Assembly (NCBI RefSeq): GCF_000504205.1
Contig: NZ_AZAJ01000001.1
Span: 1,896,879-1,960,878, forward strand
Length of the DNA: 64,000 bases
Origin: Methanolobus tindarius DSM 2278
GTDB lineage: Archaea > Halobacteriota > Methanosarcinia > Methanosarcinales > Methanosarcinaceae
Direction of reading: 5' to 3'
Part shown: piece by piece, positions 63,181 to 64,000 of the stretch
How the letters are laid out: each line of letters begins with the position of its first letter
How positions within the stretch are numbered: the first letter of the stretch is position 1
The notes under the pieces: model-generated
The model's input: only the letters and a program-made list of their open reading frames with translations
Told to the model about the DNA's origin: nothing
The model's database searches: none
Translations under genes and position numbers: made by a program

Positions 63181-63224
63181 TTCTACATATGGTTTACTTT
63201 TGCTTATTCTTGGAATTGTCCAAT

Positions 63225-64000
63225 TTAATATGCCTTTTTTAAGGTAAACCAGAAGATACTACCATGCCCTTCCTGATTGTCGAAAACTCCAACCTTTTCT
63301 CCATGAAGATCCATGATTCGTTTTACAATAGCAAGTCCTATCCCACTGCCTTTGATATTTTCTTTGTGCAGCCTGTTAAAACGTGTGAATACAGCCTCTT
63401 TGTCAGCGTCAGGGATGCCATCACCCTGGTCAGCAACAGAGACCTTCCATTTGTCCGCAAAGTCTTCTATTTTCACAGTAATAGTGGTGTTATCGGGGCT
63501 GTATTTGATTGCATTTGATATGAGGTTTGTAAATACACCTTCAATCATGGGATTGGCAAATGCAAAGCATGTTTCGCTTTTTTCAAATACTAATTTCATT
63601 TTGTGGCTATTCAGACTCTGTTCGAAGGAACATAATGTAGTTTCTGCCATGGAAGCAATATCGGTTCTGACAAATGCCATCTCATCAATTGATTCAAGTT
63701 TAGCGAGTTTGGCTGCATTCTCTATAAGATCTGTAAGTTTGAGATTTGATTTTTTAATGTTCTCGATGAGAAGTTTCTGTTTTTCACTTGTTGCTGTCTC
63801 CTCAAGAAGCTCTGTAAATGATTTAATAAGTCCTGCAGGGTTTAGCAGGTCATGGCGAAGAACATCGGTAAAAAGGTCTTTTATTTCATTGGATTTCTGG
63901 AGTTTTTTTGCATATTCTATGAGTTTAATCTCATCCTTTCTCTTTTCGGTAATATCTTCTCCTGAAATCAGTATGTTTGTGATATTTCCTTTAGCATCTT
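63225..64000 (-). CDS. Sensor histidine kinase, C-terminal part (cut by window edge)
   Basis: Minus strand, open to the right edge; about 258 residues are visible. The upstream end reads GEDITEKRKDEIKLIEYAKKLQKSN, the end of a PAS/PAC domain; then the phosphoacceptor box LFTDVLRHDLLNPAGLIKSF with His; then the ATPase motifs N (LISNAIKYS), G1 (VADQGDGIPD) and G2 (GSGIGLAIVKRIMDLHGE). It is a HisKA-type kinase of the archaeal PAS class. The transposon end is 45 bp past its stop. The signal and partner regulator are unknown. Confidence 0.93.
   Translation of the reverse strand, partial: DAKGNITNILISGEDITEKRKDEIKLIEYAKKLQKSNEIKDLFTDVLRHDLLNPAGLIKSFTELLEETATSEKQKLLIENIKKSNLKLTDLIENAAKLAKLESIDEMAFVRTDIASMAETTLCSFEQSLNSHKMKLVFEKSETCFAFANPMIEGVFTNLISNAIKYSPDNTTITVKIEDFADKWKVSVADQGDGIPDADKEAVFTRFNRLHKENIKGSGIGLAIVKRIMDLHGEKVGVFDNQEGHGSIFWFTLKKAY

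Overview
The window is archaeal and looks like a methylotrophic methanogen of the Methanosarcinaceae (Methanolobus/Methanococcoides-like; the genus is an inference). The evidence is an MC1 chromosomal protein, stand-alone HdrC-HdrB, GTP cyclohydrolase MptA, an F420:NADP reductase, an FrhB-type F420 protein fused by context to an archaeal split glutamate synthase, a GuaAB-type GMP synthase subunit, PEF-CTERM and PGF-CTERM surface proteins, archaeal TATA boxes, and a nifH-nifI1-nifI2-nifDKEN cluster.

Layout. 1-12 kb: housekeeping genes (recQ fragment, guaA subunit, archaeosine radical-SAM enzyme, argB, MC1, mptA, an M20 hydrolase, two GNATs, tRNA-Arg, hdrCB). 12-23 kb: nitrogen assimilation: glnA, a three-gene glutamate synthase plus an FrhB-like F420 subunit, a second glnA on the other strand, a second glutamate-synthase-like FMN enzyme behind a folded leader, and F420:NADP oxidoreductase. 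23-38 kb: a cell-envelope island of exported acidic proteins, a tandemly duplicated module (exported protein plus membrane-anchored winged-helix protein), two copies of a structured leader RNA each followed by a small ORF, a MacB-like ABC system, a transglutaminase-like protein and two PGF-CTERM paralogues. 38.3-39.3 kb: an intact 1,001-bp IS5-type insertion sequence. 39.4-43.6 kb: a MarR-MATE pair and a redox operon with three Rieske proteins, a glutaredoxin-like protein, a ferredoxin:thioredoxin reductase catalytic subunit and a nitroreductase. 43.8-49.7 kb: a 1,708-residue thrombospondin-3-repeat surface protein and a membrane-anchored companion. 49.8-57.3 kb: the Mo-nitrogenase operon on the minus strand. 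57.3-57.9 kb: a nifH promoter and, behind a near-copy of that promoter, a strongly folded RNA of about 180 nt with an intrinsic-terminator-like end. 57.9-63.2 kb: a 5.28-kb transposon with perfect 22-bp inverted ends and a 9-bp target duplication, carrying an IS6/IS240-type transposase and cargo. 63.2-64 kb: the 3' part of a histidine kinase.

The parts most worth a second look are the cargo transposon (with a tightly packed unknown/PIN-like/unknown three-gene unit and an AbrB-like gene coupled to the transposase), the nif-promoter-driven ncRNA, the duplicated leader RNA with covarying stems and two mutually exclusive pairings, and a four-arm hairpin set between nifK and nifE. No sequence search or folding program was run; coordinates and base pairs were read by eye.
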